DNA of 64,000 nucleotides from Sipunculus nudus (taxonomy: Eukaryota > Annelida > Sipuncula > Golfingiida > Sipunculidae): positions 7,629,464-7,693,463 of the forward strand of contig CM049320.1 in the NCBI GenBank assembly GCA_026874595.1, in the 5' to 3' direction. Both the position numbers and the translations under genes were made by a program. Below, one piece after another: positions 13,045 through 48,539 of the stretch. The notes under the pieces were generated by a model. The model did no database searches and had not been told where the DNA came from. It worked only from the letters and a program-made list of their open reading frames with translations. Position 1 is the stretch's first letter; the number at the start of each line of letters is the position of its first letter.

Positions 13045-14305
13045 TCAGCTGACTAAGTCAACAGAGGTATAGGACTGGCGCTTTGTCCGTCTGGGCGTTC
13101 GGCCGTCCGTAAGCAGAGCACAAATCGTAGGCCTAACTGCTGGTCCTGGAAACTTCTAAGTATCCAGGGAGGTCATTAAAAATCTCCTTGGAAACCTGAA
13201 ATTCGGTCACTGCAACCTGTATCCTACGAGCTATGGGGCTTGAAAGTACCGCCCTGAATAATAAAAAAATTGATACAAAACCTCCAATTTCTTGATAATT
13301 AATGCATGGATCTTGCCTTGAATATTTACAATGACTAGTTCTTTCGGTTCCCGAAAAGTGGTCGCGTATTTTTGTTATTTTAACAAATATTTGTTTCTGT
13401 TTTTTTACTATAAAATGACAACAATCATGTCAGTTTCTCAGCTCTGATTACATCTAGTGCCCTAAAACCTTGTGTTTTTTATCACCAGTGGATGCCTTAT
13501 AGTAATCACCCTGTCTGTCTGTTCATCCGTCTGGGGGGGAGCCTTACTGAATTTGGCATCACAAGTTCAGAGGTTGATCACAGGGGCCATCTGTTCACAA
13601 AATAGTTTCCAAATGATAACTCCAGTTTAGTTTGACAAATTGGTTTCAAACTTAACTTATATATGGCTCATCCCTAATGTAGAAACGTGTTAATTTTTTG
13701 TCAAAGGTCAAGGTCACAGGACCAATTGCTTAAAAAAGAATGCGTATGCATTTGAAGCCAAACTTTTCGTTGCAAACCTTCCATCTTCAAGATATTGCTA
13801 ACCTATCAATAGGGGAATATCCTGTTCGATTTTGGGGTCTTAGGGTCAAAGGTCATATCACAGGGTCCATCCATTCACAATTAGCTTATATGATAATTCT
13901 GCTTCGGATAGATATATTGGCTTCAAACTTGATTTTATAATGACCAACCACTCAAGTAAATTTTGATTTTCAGGGTGCAGAGATCAAAGTTGAAGGTCAC
14001 AGGAGCCACATCTTTACCAATATTGTGGATGCACTGTAAATAAAACTTTTCATCCCGTACTTTCCATCTTTCACACATGGCTTGCTCAACATTTAGGTTA
14101 CCTGGTCAGAGGTCAAGATATTTTAAAAGATTTTTACACTTATCTAAATGATGTGAGTTCAAGGGAAATAAGTTCTAAGATATTTTGGTCACAAGGTCAT
14201 TGGTTAAGATCACAGGACCGTCATTCTGAAAAAAAACATTCTTTATAAATCCTTGTGGACAAATTTAGCCTGAGCGTCGAGACCCATGGGTCCCTGGTTA
14301 ATAAA
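13045..14305 (+). repeat. Long dispersed repeat with GGTCACAGG blocks
   Basis: It starts AGCTCAGCTGACTAAGTC. It contains several GTCTGTCTGTTCATCCG and GGTCAAAGGTCAAGGTCAC-like blocks in loose tandem. It ends GAGCGTCGAGACCCATGGGT CCCTGGTT, the same end motif as at 1345. No intact ORF. This resembles repeats that are very common in bivalve genomes. Confidence 0.65.
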
Positions 14306-14973
14306 TCCTGCATGCATAGACGAAGAATGTCTCTACTCAGGTGCTTGACCAGTTAATCCGTTGCATGGTCCGACATTGGTGTACATCACATGACGTCAAT
14401 CTATTCATCATGAGTGTTTAATAATTGTAATAAAGACAATGCCAGATGTGTATCGGCTCCTTGACTACTCTTTAATTACCATTTCATACATGCGGTTTCC
14501 TTTGGCCTAGCTTTATATAATATTAAAACATACAAAAGCTCAAATTCTTCAATTATCCTTGAATGGATTGTCCTGCGTTATACATTTTTATGGGTGGATC
14601 AGATAGCTTTATCACTTTTACTACACCAGTGGTGCAGCCTTATTTATTGTTTATTATTTTAGCATGATAATGGTTTATTTTAGATATAAATGTCAGCCAT
14701 GTAACAGAGTTAGATCTGCAGTCACTTGGCATTGGAGCATCAGGAAATGTTCTTAAATCAGACAAACTCTTAACAATAGAACAGAGACAAGGAACAGTCT
14801 AAGACAGAAGTGAGCAATTTTTTTCCTTTAAAAAAGTAGCATTAACAAATAAGACACCAAAGCGAACGTGCAAGCTGGTAATGTACCATACGAATGGCAA
14901 AACTTAAAATATTTTTTATTATAAATATACACTTTTGATGACAGATAGATATTACAGAGATGTACTATTCTTT

Positions 14974-14977
<4 letters not shown>

Positions 14978-15040
<63 letters not shown>

Positions 15041-15050
15041 TATATCCGTT
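14978..15050. repeat. (TA)n array with inverted ends
   Basis: About 26 TA pairs, bounded by ACGGATATA and its inverse TATATCCGT, so the whole can fold on itself. Confidence 0.85.
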
Positions 15051-15639
15051 CTAATCATGGCCCGAATCAAGGGCTTTTTTCGTTAACGAGGTATATATGC
15101 TTGCCTTGATATTATTGCAAACATATTATTTTATATTGCATACATGCACCAGTCGCTCTCGCCAGGTAACGTTTGTCCACTGCATATAATTATATAGTGT
15201 ATGACGTGAACGTACATTTAGTGACATGATAAAAAAGAATCTCTGGTTTGAAATTATATAGTTCTCGCTTCGAGGTTTAACGGCTGAGAGGAAGTTTGAT
15301 TAACAGTTTCTGAAAGACAGTCTATAAAGTGTAACACACATGCTATACTAATGTTACACTCGTGCATCACAAAATTAATGACACTCAGCTACCGTGAAAT
15401 ATATTTATTTACGTGGACAGAATAATTCATCATACATTGGCACAACAAACTAACACTAATTCTGAAGAGCTCGGGTCATCTGCTGTTAACCATTTATAGT
15501 CGTTTCACTGCATAAACAGGTAAGAAAAGTCAGATATGGAGAAAATAAGCCATCTTGTTTTTATTTTAATTAAAGAGATTTAGCTGGGTAACGCGCATTA
15601 GGCTAAATTCTTCCTCTTTTTTTTTAGTTCGGATGTCAA

Positions 15640-16045
15640 AATATTATGGTATACTCACGGTCTGTCCGTCCATCCGTAATTTAACTGTTAGAGTCGCCGC
15701 GATAACGTAATAGGAATTTGACGAATTTTTTCTTCTAACTAATAGATTTTCTCCCCCGAGTTTGATTATAGGCAAAATCAACTCATATTTATTGGTGTCA
15801 GAGGTCACCGAGCTACTTTCTGGTTTCGATGCGATAACGTACCAAGATTATGTTTGATTTTGATGAAACTCGTTATAAATAATAAACAATAGAGTTTCTC
15901 CCATGAATTAATTCTCGGCAAAACCCATGCACATTTATAAAGTCAGAAGTCACGAGACTTACAATTAGCGTATGATGAACCCATGCTTTGTTTTAATTCA
16001 AGGACTAAGAAGTCATGACTCGAGATATCAGGCGGGAAAAAGACA
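15640..16045 (+). repeat. Dispersed repeat, related to 5870-6080
   Basis: Both regions share ATTCTC.GGCAAAA.CCATGCA and GTCAGAGGTCA-type blocks plus TTTGATGAAACT. It begins GGTATACTCACGGTCTGTCC. Non-coding. Confidence 0.5.
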
Positions 16046-16262
16046 GTCGCATAAACTAGGACGTTCAGAGATGGGGACAACCTTATATAATTATATGAAC
16101 TATTTACAGCATGTTAAATATATTCATGACTGCATATCATGACTGCCAACAAAGTGTTATCCTTGCATCGAGAGCTAAATGTTTTTAGAAATCAAAGCAA
16201 AAGCATGTTTAAAAAAATATTCATGATAATCTTGAATATCTAATTTAAAGGTTTTTAATTAA

Positions 16263-16395
16263 AACTATATTCCTCGAACTCGAATACTACAAGACTCGGA
16301 CTCGAGGACGACGGACTGGGACTCGAACCTGAAGGACCCGGGCTTCTCCTCAGCTCGGGTGGCTTTGACTCGGACTTGCACTTTGACATGGATAG
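16263..16395 (+). repeat. Short GACTCGGACT-type repeat patch
   Basis: Degenerate units built on ACTCGGACTCGA and GGACTCGAACC-like words, related to the arrays at 20829-22280. Confidence 0.6.
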
Positions 16396-16757
16396 TGTGA
16401 ACTTGACGACAAAATTGTTACCAAACGATTCTTTGCTATGCGGCCAGATAGTATAATGTCACTGGCAGGCCTGCCCAGTTTTTTTTTTCTTCTTCTTAAA
16501 AGACAAACTCTTTTTTTCGGAATTACTTAAATAACACTAATTATTTTTTTTCCTTTCTTATTCTAAGCAGCTCTCTCTTTTTCCAATAAAAGATTTACGA
16601 GATCAGCTCTTACTCTGCTCCTATAATCAGTTAGAACAAGAATAAGACACTTTGCATTTTGCAAAAATGTCCAGTATGTGTTACGACATGTGGAAAGTAC
16701 GGTAAACGGATTTTACCATGCATGTTTGTGACTTTCTGAACTACACATAGTATATAT

Positions 16758-17540
16758 TGTTACGGAACCTAATATCAACGGATCACGTGTGCGTGATGAA
16801 CATAGGCAGCGTGAAATGTCTAGGGTAATGAATAAAGAAGTCAGTGGTTTTTTGTTAACAAATAACTATAATTTATTCTTGAAACAATCCTAACATTACA
16901 ATACACTAAATCAATACAATTACACAGTATAAGAGCAGTATAACAACAAATCAATACAATCACACAGTAAAATAAACAAAGTGCACAGTACCTGGATACC
17001 ACCGCTGTCACAGCGATAAGTCCTTTTAAATGTATAAGCCGGACGAACAGTTCACACAAATTCTCTCAAAGAATAACAGTCCAATGTAAAGCTCTTGTAA
17101 CAATCCAGAAAATAAACTGAAGACCAAATAAGATTCGTCACAAATCCAGAAGAAAATCTGAAGAAAATCTATAATTGCCGCACTTATCGGAATATGTCCC
17201 ACAAACTGACATACACCCTTCTGTGTCCGCTGGAATATTCTCTCACCTCTCTCTCGGGTCTTCTCTCCTCCAGCTGAGAACCTTCCATTTCTCGAACAAT
17301 CTAAAGAATCTAACACAGTACACACGTCAAAGAACATACCAGAACAAAGAACGCTGTGTATCTAGGGTTCAACCAATGCGGATAAAACCGAGCCTGCAAC
17401 ATCCGGCCAGGCGAGGTCGCTACAACACGAGCTACGCGTGGCACAAAAACCAAATGCCAACAACACATGGAACATCCGTGTGCACAATAAAACAATCATC
17501 TGTAAGACCGCTGCACACAATAAAAGGGGCATCTGTAACA
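16758..17540 (+). mobile_element. Solo LTR (783 bp)
   Basis: It starts TGTTACGGAACC and ends CATCTGTAACA (TG...CA), with ATAT on both sides (16754-16757, 17541-17544), a 4-bp target duplication. It matches the two LTRs at 59866-61284 along its length, except for the inner part near 17370-17470. No gag-pol lies next to it, so it looks like the product of LTR recombination. Short ORFs inside are chance. Confidence 0.8.
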
Positions 17541-17824
17541 ATATACATGTGCGTAGTATGTGAAGTACGTTTTTAATCAGTCTTTGATAAAAATCATGGG
17601 ATACGTTCGCTAAATTTACTCTTTTTTCACACTTTATTTCAAAGAGGGCCACACTTTGTTAGAGCACTTGTTCTTGTTTTGGTCATTTCCCATTTTTCCG
17701 GCTTGGTTACTGGACTCATCCCATCAAACGTGTTTTATTCAGTATTAATGTAGCTTCCTGTATTCTTCAGTATAGTTTTTGTTTAAATAACACCATCCTA
17801 TATTATAGATAGGCATTGCTTCCA

Positions 17825-17960
17825 GTGATTTAGTCGAGTCCATAACATTCTAGTCCGAGTGCAAGTCCGAGTCCATGCAGAACTCCCTTCCGAGTTCAAG
17901 TCCGAGTTCTTTAGGTTTGAGGACAAGTCCACCTTCTTTGAGTCCGAGTCACTTGGAAGC
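17825..17960 (-). repeat. GACTCGGACT-type repeat patch, inverted
   Basis: Reads AAGTCCGAGT, GAGTCCGAGT and similar words on the + strand, the inverse of the arrays at 16263 and 20829. Confidence 0.6.
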
Positions 17961-18239
17961 CAAGTACAAGTCTGGGTCCAATACATATCTCCTTGACCAG
18001 AAATTTGAAATGGATATTTTAGATTATCATGTGTATTTTGAGTTAGTTTACACATGCTCTTTACTTGAATGTTTAATTTCCTTTACCTACAGTTTGGTTA
18101 ATATATAGTCTATTTTTGTATGTCTGATACTCTGTTGGTAGCTCGTGCATGTTTATAAGTTTTTATTGTAAGTGGCAGAGCTTTTTTTTCTGCTGGACTC
18201 GAGACTGACTCGGTATTTTTTCTCGAGTACTTACCTCCG

Positions 18240-18835
18240 GGTACTGCAAGTCACTTTGTAGCTAGAGCCTGTCCGGCTATGACAAGCCTCCCACCCTATC
18301 TTACTAATGCGAGTCACTTTGTAGCTAGAGCTTGTCCGGCTATGACAAGCCTCTCACCCTATCTTACTAATGCAAGTCACTTTGTAGCTAGAGCTTGTCC
18401 GGCTATGATAAGCCTCCCACCCTATCTTACTAATGCAAGTCACTTTGTAGCTAGAGCTTGTCCGGCTATGACAAGCCTCTCACCCTATCTTACTAATGCA
18501 AGTCACATTGTAGATAGAGCTTGTCCGGCTATGACAAGCCTCCCACCCTATCTTACTAATGCAAGTCACTTTGTAGCTAGAGCTTGTCCGGCTATGACTA
18601 GCCTCCCACCCTATCTTACTAATGCAAGTCACTTTGTAGCTAGAGCTCGTCCGGCTATGACAAGCCTCCCACCCTATCTTACAAATGCAAGTCACTTTGT
18701 AGCTAGAGCTTGTCCGGCTATGACAAGCCTCCCACCCTATCTTACTAATGCAAGTCACTCTATAGCTAGAGCTTGTCTGGCTATGACAAGCCTCCTATCC
18801 TATCTTACTAATGCAAGTCACTTTGTACGTAACTG
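18240..18835 (+). repeat. 63-bp tandem satellite, about 9 copies
   Basis: The unit contains GCAAGTCACTTTGTAGCTAG, AGCTTGTCCGGCTATGACAA and GCCTCCCACCCTATCTTAC. Copies are over 90% alike. As 63 is a multiple of 3 and the unit lacks stops, it reads open on both strands; there is no start context, splice signal or other sign of a gene. Confidence 0.9.
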
Positions 18836-19550
18836 AAGCTCCAGTGCAATATGGAAATTAGGCTGAAGAAGCTAAGAAATGACAGCGAACTGACTAACGT
18901 TTGCTCTTATATGATATGACTCTCACAATTTTTTCAAAGGGGTTTCTTTCATTTGAAACGAGCTTTCCATTGACAAATTGTCAAAAGATCTTCAAAAGAA
19001 GTTTTTCTTCGTAAACACACCCATATAAATGATAAACTTTTTCGTTTCAATTCACAATAAAATCAGTAGATATTACACTATTGTTTGTTTTTCTTTATAT
19101 TTTATACTTATTAAAATCAGAATCTATTTTTGTTCTGGCCTTATTGCCTGTGAACAGTGACTTGTTATATTCACGTGATCGGTAAGCAACCAGCCACCTT
19201 GAAGAAAAAAATTGTTTATTTATATTGTTGATACCAAACACGACAAGTAAATATACAGCATTATTTTTATGTAAAGCTATAGAATAAAAAAAAATAATAC
19301 TAAAATATATTTCGAGTCCTAAATCACTGATTGTTTTAGATACATCTCAGGTTTTCAGGGCGGAGGGGGGGGGGGGCAGTAAATGCTTTTGCAGAGCGAA
19401 GCATAACAAGAGGGCGGAGCCCCTGAGGGGGAGGGTGTGTGAGATTAAATCCTCCTCCCAAGGTGTGGAAATTATAATATAAGCTCTAATCTCAGAAACT
19501 TAGTTACCCTTAAGCCAGTAAAAATTAAGCTTCTGTGATTCTTTAAAAAA

Positions 19551-19664
19551 CAAATGAACTTTAAGAAAGTTTAGTTTGACTGGTGACTATCCCTCAGTTA
19601 CCCTTAAGCCAATAAAAACTGACTGAAAGTCACCAGTCAAATTAAACTTTCTTAAAGTTCATTT
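19551..19664. repeat. 37-bp inverted repeat (hairpin) with direct repeats
   Basis: Arms at about 19552-19588 and 19628-19664 pair with one mismatch (arm core GAACTTTAAGAAAGTTTA). The loop carries TTACCCTTAAGCCAATAAAA, also present as a near copy at 19504-19524. It lies 400 bp before the ALP start codon. Confidence 0.75.
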
Positions 19665-19706
19665 ATTTGCAATGATTTAGAAGAATCTTATATCACGGAA
19701 AACGGC

Positions 19707-19707
19707 A

Positions 19708-19767
<60 letters not shown>

Positions 19768-19784
19768 TATGTGTGTGTGTGTGT
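19707..19784. repeat. (TA)n(GT)n microsatellite
   Basis: TA repeat followed by ACATATATATGTGTGTGTGT. 280 bp upstream of the ALP start codon. Confidence 0.9.
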
Positions 19785-20058
19785 TTATTGTGATAAATTA
19801 CAGGCCTTAGGTTTCTTTAGTATTGTCATCAGGCCAGGACCATGCCAAACCACATTTTTGTTCACAAAAGAACCTGATCTTATCGACGTGCCTGAGTGAA
19901 TCTGATCTGATTTTACGTCTCAGTTTAGTGATGTAAAACGCCAGTGCCTGCTCTGACCCAAGACATTAGTTACAGGTTTACACAATTAACATATATACAG
20001 GAGACCGAGCAGTCAGTGACGGTACATAGACTACGAGATACTTTATCAGAAAAGAGAG

Positions 20059-42463
<22,405 letters not shown>

Positions 42464-42528
42464 AACATCAAATGAAAGTGTAACCATTTTAAACCAGTTT
42501 TTTTTATTCAGAAATGAAGATAATTTTT

Positions 42529-42533
<5 letters not shown>

Positions 42534-42572
<39 letters not shown>
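42534..42572. repeat. (TA)n microsatellite
   Basis: Begins about 70 bp after the ALP stop codon, so probably within the 3' UTR or just past it. Confidence 0.9.
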
Positions 42573-42574
<2 letters not shown>

Positions 42575-42829
42575 ACTTTAATTTGTAATTCTCTTGGTAA
42601 ATGAATGGTTTATCTTATATGCAAAGGTCCTGATTGTAGGCATAGGTTATATTTACTCATATTTTTAATTAAACATATAGTAACAGACATTAAATAGCAT
42701 TTATGAATGTATATACAAACAGAGGTGTGCCATTAAAGCTTGATCCATTTGTTCCCATAATTTACGTATTCTGTATTTTCATATATCGGTTACACACTTT
42801 CGGTATTTCATAAATGCTTTTAGGATTCC

Positions 42830-43145
42830 ATGGTCAACTGGGAATCTGCATTTTAAGGAATGCAAGCCTTCGCCATTAGGGGTCCCTCTTCTGGGATGCT
42901 TCAAACGTTGTTTGCATTCACTTATTCGGCCAATATACCCAAGGTTAATGCGTGCAAAAGTTACTTTACATTTGTGAATATAACTTGATGACGCTCCTGA
43001 ATCCGGAGCAAGGGTCCATACAAAAATCTGATTGCCTCTTCATTGGCACATTCCCATAATTCCATGAAAATTTCATGAGCTTCCGTTCATAGCTGCGTGA
43101 GTTATGATACGAACATAAAAACACACACACACTTACGTGGAGGAA
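42830..43145 (+). repeat. Dispersed repeat B, copy 3
   Basis: It contains AAGGAATGCAAGCCTTCGCC, GGGATGCTTCAAACGTTG, TTATTCGGCC and CTCCTGAATCCGGA, and ends in (CA)n. It lies just downstream of the ALP stop codon and may be in its 3' flank. A microsatellite at the end is typical of some mollusc non-autonomous elements. Confidence 0.65.
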
Positions 43146-43908
43146 CACTTACTCTAATGGCGGAAGCAATATGATATATTAATGAATGTTGTCCGGCCTA
43201 TTAACTATTCATATTTGCCTATGTACTTCGTGTACATATGTTAATAAATGTTTAGACTGAGTATCTCAAAAGCATGACAATAATTCAGTTACTTATATTG
43301 AACGTTCATCTACGAATACTGTAGAAATATAACGCGTTTTAATAGACGAGAGTTACTGCAATTATATCTGCAAAATTGACATTCTGTTCTGTATTTTGTT
43401 TGAATCATATTTCGCATATTAAGCATGCAGTAGAACCTTCTATTATGGCGGCTATTGTCCCTCTCATATTATAGAGTGAATCGTGTTTTTTTAAGATTTT
43501 TTGGTGTTATTTTGTGCTCTCTTATCTAATTTTTAATCTAAGTAGATGCATCTGCAGAGTTCCATTTTGGTTTGAGACTGCGTGACAGTGCGGGGGGGGG
43601 GGGGGACATTATTATACCTAAAATATTAGGGTCAAGTTCAGTTTAACTTGTACATGACGGTGGAAGGTCAAGCTAATCGCTAAGAAGTTGACAGGTTTTC
43701 GCTGTAAAAGATTAAGTTTTAATGCAGTTCGCTGTTTTCCGCCTCGTCTTTCTTATATCTCAGACAGGATCAGAATATTTTATCGGGATAATATGACATC
43801 CTTGGATATTCACACATAATTTATTGTGAACGATTTTGCAAAAATGTTAACAGTTTAATAGATTATGAAAGAAAATGACCAATCATGGGTTAACTGGCAC
43901 ATTACTAA

Positions 43909-43915
43909 TATATAT

Positions 43916-43984
<69 letters not shown>
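43909..43984. repeat. (TA)n microsatellite
   Basis: About 35 TA pairs in the intergenic region after ALP. Confidence 0.9.
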
Positions 43985-43987
<3 letters not shown>

Positions 43988-44451
43988 GAGTTAATTGAAC
44001 CTGAGCGGAGATTCGAACTCACTGTAGAATCAGATTATCAAGTACACGTATATATAGGTGAACCGCAGGTGCGCGCCCTAAGCATTACATTACATGACGT
44101 ACTCATTAGCAAGAGGTTTATACGAGGAGACTCTTGATACAACGCTGAGGGGTTTATGTTAATTAGCAGAGACAGCCTCTATTGCTTCGAAATCGGAAGG
44201 GTACCTTCTTGGCTATAAACAAAACAAAGTGACATAATGCGATTATGTGTCAGATACAATGTACAATCAATTGAATCTTTTGATTCAATTCGACGCTTCA
44301 CGTAACATTTGTGGTAGAAAAGACTTCTGACGGTTAAAGGAAACAATTTCGAATTATTTTCAGAAAATAAACAATATTAATTAGAACCTCAAGAGTATCT
44401 CAACAGCATTCTCAAAGTACTTTCACCCTAATACAATAGACAGCGCCACTA

Positions 44452-44747
44452 AAGGGCGTCAATACAGGGGGATGGGGGTCTATCCACCCCCACTTTTTGG
44501 CAAGGGGGTCCCCCCACTTTTCGGTTAATAATATTATAATATTACAAATGAAATATATTAATAAATAGAATTAAAGACTTTGGATCCATTTACAAAAACT
44601 GTTACATCTAAACCTTGATTAGAATTCACAAAATAACTTATTTTCTCTTATAATATTATAATTATTTGAAATATGATTAATTATATATATAATTATAATA
44701 ATCATACATATATAGTTGAATATGTAACTCAGAGACGCTTAAAAAGG

Positions 44748-44779
<32 letters not shown>

Positions 44780-44860
44780 CGTGTGTGTATGTGTATATAT
44801 ATACAAAGTCACCCCCCCCCCCCCCAACCCTGAAAGAAAAATTGACGCCACTGGCGCAAC
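44452..44860. repeat. Possible small element with GGCGTCAAT ends
   Basis: The left end CACTAAAGGGCGTCAATAC and the inverse of the right end (CAGTGGCGTCAATTTTT) are similar. Between them are G/C runs and a (TA)n(TG)n tract. No ORF. Confidence 0.35.
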
Positions 44861-44869
44861 TAACAGGCC

Positions 44870-47474
44870 ACGTACCCTGGCTGTGGTGCACAAGGTTACA
44901 GTTACTTGTCTAAATACTCAAACCTTGTCACTCGTGTACCAGGGGTACTTTCACTTCATGTTTAGGGACAATTAGATTGCAATAAGATGATATTATTCTA
45001 AATTGTTGTTCTTTTTAATTTGATGTCACGCTTGAAGTTGTTCATGTGATAGGGCTCAGGGTTTATTTCATATTACAGTAGCTAAAATAACGTGATGCCT
45101 ATTTGGTTTGGTTTCCGGGTTCCTTTAGTTTATGATAATAAGCACGTGTTTCTTAATACAAATACGCACTTGTTACAAGTGGTATAAAGATATATGTATA
45201 TACGTATGTACGGTGCAGTATTTGTGGGTACAGATGTATATGTTTGGATATGATTCTGGTTTAATGGATATTTTTGGTTCTATGAATATGGATTTTTTAG
45301 TGATAATATGAGTTTATTTTTTTATGTTTTGTTTACGAACTTCTATTTCATGTATAGGTCGGCACTGATTATATTTTTTGTACATATAGTGGTGATTATT
45401 GTTGTTGTTTTTTAAACAATAAAGTAATTGGTTTAAATTCAGCAACACTAGAAAATATTGGGGTTTTCTTCGCCTATTTTCCATACTTACTAAAACTATG
45501 AGAATGAAAATTAAATTCAAACGAGGTTAACGCTCTCCACTAATTTTTTTAACTTGCCGAGTCAGTTGAAATGGTTATTACTTATTTGTTGCCCATGAAA
45601 CCAAACGTCCTCCCGCGCTGTCACATTTAGTGTCGGTACCGCCACCTTGCGGTAAACTATATAACTAATTTACCTCTCTCTGACCCTCTTAGCCGACACG
45701 GAGTTACATTTATCGGAACATGGAATCACGTGTATTTTATGCGTTTTAGTAGCAAACATACTCACGCCCTGACAGAGCTATTATTACCTCTACCTATCTG
45801 TCGGGTACATATATTTGTTTTTGGCATTATTATCTCTACTTATCTACTGGTGGAGATAATCGTTTTCCCCCTTGTTATTCTACTTTATTATTATGGGCCT
45901 TTTTGTCCGATCTAAATCTTAAGTAAGAACAATCAAATTACAAATCTGTTTTAAAGAACTTTAGTTCAAACTTCTAACTGAAGTGTTACATAATTCAAAC
46001 AATTGGGTCAATAGTGATGAAGGTCACGGTCACAGTTGAGGTCAAATGTCAAATTGTAGATGGCCTTTTCTCATTAATTTCTTCAGATAACAAGTTTATA
46101 CAATGATTGTCAGTTATCCAAAACACATCGCTTTATTTGATGTGATCAGATTTTTATTAGCATCAATAACCTCTGTCATACGTCATTTCCGTTCATTTCC
46201 GTTCGAAACACAACTCCTAAGGTGCAGGAGGCAAAACTCCAAATCTGCATGACAATTACTCAATATATAAATGCTGTGTGAAGTTTTGTTATGATATCTT
46301 CATTACTTTTTTAATAATATGCAAATTGCGTAAACGTGACGTCAGCATTTCAGCTCATCTGTGAAAAGATTAGAAGGATTGAATGTCAGTTCCGTTTTAC
46401 ACAACTATAGTTTCTATATATTTTATTAGAAAATAGCTAAAAGAAAAGTTAGATCAGTGGGAACACTCAGTAGTTAAGAACCAGGGGTGTTGGATAGGTA
46501 GAGATCCTTAGCCGTCATATGACAGTCACAACAAGTCTAGTCTATATCTCGACTTGATAAAATGATTATTCAGAATGATACATAAACTATTGGCAAATTT
46601 CTGCTTATCTTATGTCTATATTTGGCATTCTTCATTTCTAAATATGGCACACAATCAAACTCTGACACTGCTAACAAGATATCTCTGATACTCTTTGTTA
46701 TACTTGGTCAAATTTAGACATTTGCGATGTTACTTTTAGGTATGCAACCAAACTGAGTATGAAATATTATTCAATAGAAATTCCGTATCAGTTAGTGTGC
46801 CAACGAATGATTTCACTCCGATTTCGGCTATACCGAATAGAAAATGTAAGAACGCATATTAAATGCATGTCATATACCTTTCACGCATGTAATCTTAAGT
46901 ATACAGGGCCCCCGGCCAACATGATACGACAGGTCATTGCTGGTCCATATCGTAAATGCAGCACGTGACCATTCCTCAGTGACGCACGTGGGCTCGATGA
47001 AAACGGAGTCAATGACGTTGGTTCTCGTGACGTAACTGTGTTACGCGAAACAGAGCCACGGAATGAAACCGATAACATACTTTGATGTGTGAAGATGCTG
47101 GTACTTACGGGTGCTCTGTTAAAGTGTATTACATGGGTACTGGCTGAATAGAATGACAGTGTACGGCTAATTGTGTTTATAACATGGATCACTATTATAA
47201 ATATATTAAGGAGCGAGGTGTCAGGTATTGTTCCCTGTTTGTCTTCAGAAAGCCTTTTCGTTCCTCGGGCTTTAGGTCGAAACGCCAGATACTAGCCGGT
47301 AAATTATATGTAAGTACCACACACAACAATGTTGATATAGACAAAAAAAAGAAAAAATAATTTAGAGTTATTGTACATATGTTGGACATATGTAGTTTTT
47401 CGTCCGACTGATTGACCTTGTTTATGGTGTGATCTTGGCGACACAGGGTAACCAGAAAAGAAAAAGAAAAAAAC
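44870..47474. other. Intergenic between ALP and the protease homologue
   Basis: No gene recognised. Short GAAGGTCACGGTCACAG-type words near 46020 suggest an old dispersed repeat. ALP (+) and the protease (-) converge across this interval. Confidence 0.5.
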
Positions 47475-47489
47475 AAATTACGCCCGTGG

Positions 47490-47924
47490 TTCCGGCTTCT
47501 ATGGCTCATGGGTAGGGCACAGGATCAAAGCCGGGAGGTGGTGAGTTCAAATCTCAGCCGAGGAGCGGTTGGATTTTCACGGTTGGACCCCACTTAGGGT
47601 GAGCGCTCTGCAGGCTTAATGGGAAGGCTGTACCCAACAGCCGTGTATCACTCGCTAACCAGTACGTCTTTGGGAGGTTCTTCGGTCTTATGACCCAGTA
47701 ATTGGGCTAATTACCAACCCAGGACCTGCAGGTGCGGTAGACACCGGACCTAGGTGTCACCAGGAAATAAAAAAAAAGACAATGACAGGATACGAGTGCT
47801 ACCGCCCTTTCACGTAGTCCAAACCGGAATGGAACTCTGCAGATGTAAATATCTAGATTATAAATTAGATGAGTCAATAATAAAAAATTGGAGGCAGTAA
47901 CTTCAAAAAGCAAAAATCTTAAAT
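47490..47924 (+). mobile_element. tRNA-derived SINE, family 1, copy 2 (435 bp)
   Basis: A-box-like TGGCTCATGGGTAGG and B-box-like GAGTTCAAATCTC lie at the head. The body and 3' end match copy 1. It is flanked by imperfect direct repeats AAATTACGCCCGTGG (47475-47489) and AAATTACTCCCCGTGG (47925-47940), the target duplication. Confidence 0.85.
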
Positions 47925-48423
47925 AAATTACTCCCCGTGGTTATTTCGTTTTTCTTTACAGCCTAGCGAAGACAAGATAAGGTACGTGATACTTGGGTAC
48001 ACCCTTGAGTAAAAAATTTGTGCTATGTCTATACTTCATATAAGTGAGAGTCTAATTTAAATAGCCTGATTTTATAAGATATCAAATTCATATTCTAATA
48101 GACAACAGTTTGAACCAGTGTGACCATGATACTATTTGTTTGACCATTTGTACAAACAAATTACATTGAACCATTAACATAGGGTATGATCAATTGATTT
48201 CAGAGGGACAATTACAATTTATATGAAGCAGCTTTGCTGAAAGATGGTGTTATTTGGCGATGGATCCTTGAATTGGTCAGTTCCCCGTTTTTCTTTGTTT
48301 AAGTATAATTTCATATTGTACATGAGTCTTTGCAAGTGATCTATGATTAAATCATTGTCAGCATGTTCAACATGTATCTTTTCTGAAAAAAAAATAACAC
48401 TATGCTAACAATGTTCTGCAACG

Positions 48424-48429
48424 TTTATT
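48424..48429 (-). terminator. Candidate poly(A) signal of the protease homologue
   Basis: AATAAA on the minus strand lies about 110 nt after the stop codon. It is followed by a GT/T-rich stretch ending in a T run, as expected of a cleavage and polyadenylation region. Confidence 0.5.
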
Positions 48430-48539
48430 GTACTTTTGTGCAAATACACAGTATATAGTACACAATATAGTATTTCAACTATTTTTTACTGGAAATCTCT
48501 ACAGTTATATGAACTGGAAATTGGGTCAGCCAAATTAAT

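Larger units (their letters stand above)
14310..16757. other. Intergenic, no gene seen
   Basis: Apart from the (TA)n hairpin at 14978, the dispersed repeat at 15640 and the GACTCGG patch at 16263, no coding or RNA gene was found. Confidence 0.55.

Noticed and set aside
17175-17652. Several overlapping open frames of 60-133 codons on both strands
   Set aside because: They lie within or across the end of the solo LTR and have no family motifs.
18279-18836. 185-codon open frame with a 21-residue repeat
   Set aside because: It is a 63-bp satellite, open on the opposite strand as well.
19711-19899. YIYIYI open frames here and at other TA arrays
   Set aside because: They are translations of (TA)n microsatellites.
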